Assembly (NCBI RefSeq): GCF_046602855.1
Contig: NZ_JBKINJ010000002.1
Location: 877,316-941,315, forward strand
Length of the DNA stretch: 64,000 bases
From: Gracilimonas sp046602855
GTDB lineage: Bacteria; Bacteroidota; Rhodothermia; Balneolales; Balneolaceae
Direction: 5' to 3'
Below the pieces are notes generated by a model, which saw only the letters and a program-made list of their open reading frames with translations, was not told where the DNA came from and did no database searches. The translations under genes were made by a program, and so were the position numbers. How positions within the stretch are numbered: the stretch's first letter is position 1; every line of letters begins with the position of its first letter. Positions 61,769-64,000 of the stretch are shown piece after piece.

Positions 61769-63907
61769 ATGTCTGAAGCAACAAAAACAGATCCAAAAAT
61801 TTTAGATAAGATCCGGCGTACACGGAATATCGGTATCATGGCTCACATCGATGCCGGTAAAACAACCGTAACCGAGCGTATTTTGTTTTACACCGGTCGT
61901 AGTCACCGCATGGGTGAAGTGCATGATGGCGCAGCTACTATGGATTGGATGGAGCAAGAGCAGGAAAGAGGGATTACAATTCAATCCGCTGCAACTCATT
62001 GTATTTGGAAAGACCACCGGATCAACATTATTGATACACCCGGTCACGTTGACTTTACTGTAGAGGTAGAGCGTTCATTGCGTGTGCTGGATGGTGCGGT
62101 ATTTGTTCTTGATTCTGTTGGTGCGGTTCAGCCTCAGTCTGAGACAGTTTGGCGTCAGGCTAATAAGTATGAAGTGCCTTGTATGGCCTTTGTTAATAAA
62201 ATGGATAAGGTTGGCGCTGACTTCTACAATGTTATTGAGGAGTTGGATGAGAAATTGAATGCAAATCCTATCCCTATTCAAATACCAATTGGTGCTGAAG
62301 ATAAATTCCAGGGTGTAGTTGACTTGATTAATATGCAGGCAATCATTTGGGATGATGAGTCTCTCGGTGCTAAGTACGATGTGGTTGATATTCCGGAAGA
62401 CCTTGTTGGTAAGGCTAATGAGTATCGTCAAAAAATGATCGAGGCTCTTGCTGATGTTGATGATTCTTTGATGGAAAAATATTTAATGGAAGAGGATATT
62501 TCTGAAGAGGAAATCATTTCTGCTCTTCGTGAAGCAACTATATCAAAAGATATTACTCCTGTAATGCTGGGTACTGCCCTTAAGAATAAAGGAGTTCAGG
62601 TGTTGCTTGACCGTGTTTTGGATTTCATGCCTAACCCGCTTGATATTCCACCGGTAAAAGGTATTGATCCTGAGTCTGAAGAAGAGGTTAAGAAGGCTCC
62701 TGATGTAAATGCGCCTTTTTCTGCTCTTGCATTTAAGATCATGACTGACCCTTATGTGGGTAAGTTGACCTTTGTGCGTGTTTATTCCGGACGCTTAGAA
62801 AAGGGATCTTACATTTTAAACGCCTCGACCGGAAACAGAGAGCGTGTTGGGCGTCTCCTTGAGATGCATGCCAACGATAAAAAGGATCTGGATTACATTC
62901 AGGCCGGTGATATTGCTGCTATCATTGGTATCAAAGAAGTTCACACAGGTGACACAATTTGCGCTGAAGACCATCCTGTAATACTCGAACAAATTACATT
63001 TCCTGAACCGGTTATTAAACTTGCCGTTGAGCCTAAAACAAAGGCTGACGGAGAGAAGCTGTCAACCGGGCTGCAAAAATTGGCAGAAGAAGATCCGACA
63101 TTCCAGGTTAGAACTGACCATGAAACCGGTCAAACAACCATTGCCGGAATGGGTGAGCTTCACCTTGAGATCATTGTTGATCGTTTAAAACGTGAGTTTA
63201 AAGTTGAGGCCAATGTTGGTGCTCCTCAGGTATCTTATCGTGAGACAATTTCTAAGACAGTTGAACACCGAGAAATTTACAAGAAACAGACCGGTGGCCG
63301 AGGTAAGTTCGCTGATATTACATTTGAAATGGGCCCTATTAGTGAATTTGAAGATTACGATGGTAACGAAGATCGTATTACTCGTGAAGAGGGATTCATT
63401 TTTATTAATGAGATTGTAGGTGGTAATATACCACGTGAATTTATTCCATCAGTGATGAAAGGTTTTCAGGAAGCCACTAACAGTGGTATTCAGGCAAATT
63501 ATTCTGTTGAAAATGTTGGATTCACATTGAAAGATGGTTCATATCACGATGTTGATTCAGATCAGTTGAGTTTTGAATTATGTGCCAAGCTTGGTTTCAG
63601 AAATGCAGCCAGAAAAGCTGCTCCTAAAATTCTCGAGCCTGTTATGAAAGTTGAGATCATTACTCCTGAAGAATATATGGGTGATGTGATCGGTGACCTG
63701 AACAGTAGAAGGGGGATCATGCAAAGTATGGATTCTAATAAAGAAGGCTCTGTAGTAAAAGCACATGTACCGCTATCCGAAATGTTCGGTTACTCTACAG
63801 ATCTTCGTTCATTGACACAGGGTCGTGCGGTGTACTCTATGGAGTTCCACGACTACATTGAAGTTCCGGAGACATTGGCTCAGGAAATCATTGAGAAGCA
63901 ATCATAA
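61769..63907 (+). CDS. fusA: Elongation factor G
   Basis: 712 residues, normal length. GTPase motifs: AHIDAGKTTVTER (G1), ERGITIQSAAT (G2), DTPGHVDFTVEVERSLR (G3), VNKMDKVGADF (G4). Domain II to V landmarks include MGELHLEIIVDRLKREF and the C-terminal RRGIMQSMDSN and TDLRSLTQGRAVYSMEF. It moves tRNAs and mRNA on the ribosome after peptide transfer. Its position between rpsG and tuf is the standard str-operon order. Confidence 0.98.
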   Translation: MSEATKTDPKILDKIRRTRNIGIMAHIDAGKTTVTERILFYTGRSHRMGEVHDGAATMDWMEQEQERGITIQSAATHCIWKDHRINIIDTPGHVDFTVEVERSLRVLDGAVFVLDSVGAVQPQSETVWRQANKYEVPCMAFVNKMDKVGADFYNVIEELDEKLNANPIPIQIPIGAEDKFQGVVDLINMQAIIWDDESLGAKYDVVDIPEDLVGKANEYRQKMIEALADVDDSLMEKYLMEEDISEEEIISALREATISKDITPVMLGTALKNKGVQVLLDRVLDFMPNPLDIPPVKGIDPESEEEVKKAPDVNAPFSALAFKIMTDPYVGKLTFVRVYSGRLEKGSYILNASTGNRERVGRLLEMHANDKKDLDYIQAGDIAAIIGIKEVHTGDTICAEDHPVILEQITFPEPVIKLAVEPKTKADGEKLSTGLQKLAEEDPTFQVRTDHETGQTTIAGMGELHLEIIVDRLKREFKVEANVGAPQVSYRETISKTVEHREIYKKQTGGRGKFADITFEMGPISEFEDYDGNEDRITREEGFIFINEIVGGNIPREFIPSVMKGFQEATNSGIQANYSVENVGFTLKDGSYHDVDSDQLSFELCAKLGFRNAARKAAPKILEPVMKVEIITPEEYMGDVIGDLNSRRGIMQSMDSNKEGSVVKAHVPLSEMFGYSTDLRSLTQGRAVYSMEFHDYIEVPETLAQEIIEKQS

Positions 63908-63942
63908 AGAAATTAATAACACTAAGTATAAAGTAAATAATC

Positions 63943-64000
63943 ATGGCAAAAGAGACCTTTCAACGGAATAAGCCCCACGTAAACGTAGGCACGATAGGCC
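63943..64000 (+). CDS. tuf: Elongation factor Tu, N-terminus only (cut by window edge)
   Basis: Only 19 residues remain: MAKETFQRNKPHVNVGTIG, the invariant start of EF-Tu up to the first Walker A region. The gene begins 35 bases after the fusA stop, the usual place in the str operon. The rest is outside the window. Confidence 0.93.
   Translation, partial: MAKETFQRNKPHVNVGTIG

Overview
The window looks like a chromosome segment of a marine bacterium in the Balneolota/Rhodothermota-Bacteroidota group. This is inferred from several signs. Promoters carry the TAnnTTTG -7 element. There are SusC/SusD outer-membrane pairs driven by an ECF sigma/FecR couple, a GldC homologue, DUF2911 and 6-bladed beta-propeller proteins, and the Bacteroidetes-style long IspH. 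The DNA is moderately AT-rich and several genes use TTG or GTG starts. The genus is not identified.

Layout. 1-9.2 kb: a truncated bile-acid/sodium symporter-like gene, a VOC protein, a lipoprotein, an ABC-F ATPase, a small GIY-YIG nuclease gene amid three copies of a 28-bp palindromic repeat, gldC, a Memo-family protein, a decayed REP-associated transposase (RAYT), endonuclease III and glycyl-tRNA synthetase. 9.3-20 kb: a TPR protein, the rpmH-rnpA-yidC cluster, an orphan HsdR-N nuclease-like gene, aminopeptidase P, ispH, yjbQ, a UPF0316 protein, the SRP RNA gene, and two exported proteins (DUF2911, amidohydrolase). 20-26 kb: a gene relic, msrA, a GH97 lipoprotein, a RAYT with REP-like palindromes next to it and inside it, an exported creatininase-like protein, a beta-propeller lipoprotein and tRNA-Leu(GAG).

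26.5-37.7 kb holds replication and housekeeping functions. A likely oriC with three perfect TTATCCACA boxes lies upstream of dnaA, which heads a leftward dnaA-folB-folK-deoxynucleoside kinase-small membrane protein-TPR run. prmC, enolase and recF-dciA-ybbR follow. recF has a hairpin with a T-run in its apparent leader.

37.7-55.4 kb is the accessory, nutrient-uptake part: a TonB-dependent receptor, a lipoprotein carbonic anhydrase, and a compact polysaccharide-utilisation locus. The locus has a GH3 beta-glucosidase (divergent), ECF sigma, FecR anti-sigma, an STN-domain SusC, SusD, a PKD-containing surface lipoprotein and a GH16 endoglucanase lipoprotein. Gene content points to a beta-1,3-glucan such as laminarin. 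In the proposed scheme GH16 cuts the polymer at the surface, SusD and the PKD protein bind it, SusC imports oligomers, and GH3 finishes them in the periplasm. The STN domain of SusC would signal through FecR to the sigma factor. 55.5-64 kb: a CaCA antiporter, typA, recG, and the start of the str operon (rpsL-rpsG-fusA-tuf, the last cut by the window edge).

No CRISPR array, prophage or intact DDE insertion sequence was seen. The most unusual material is the small repeat-plus-nuclease units: GIY-YIG with its 28-bp repeats, and RAYT with a REP palindrome inside its own reading frame.
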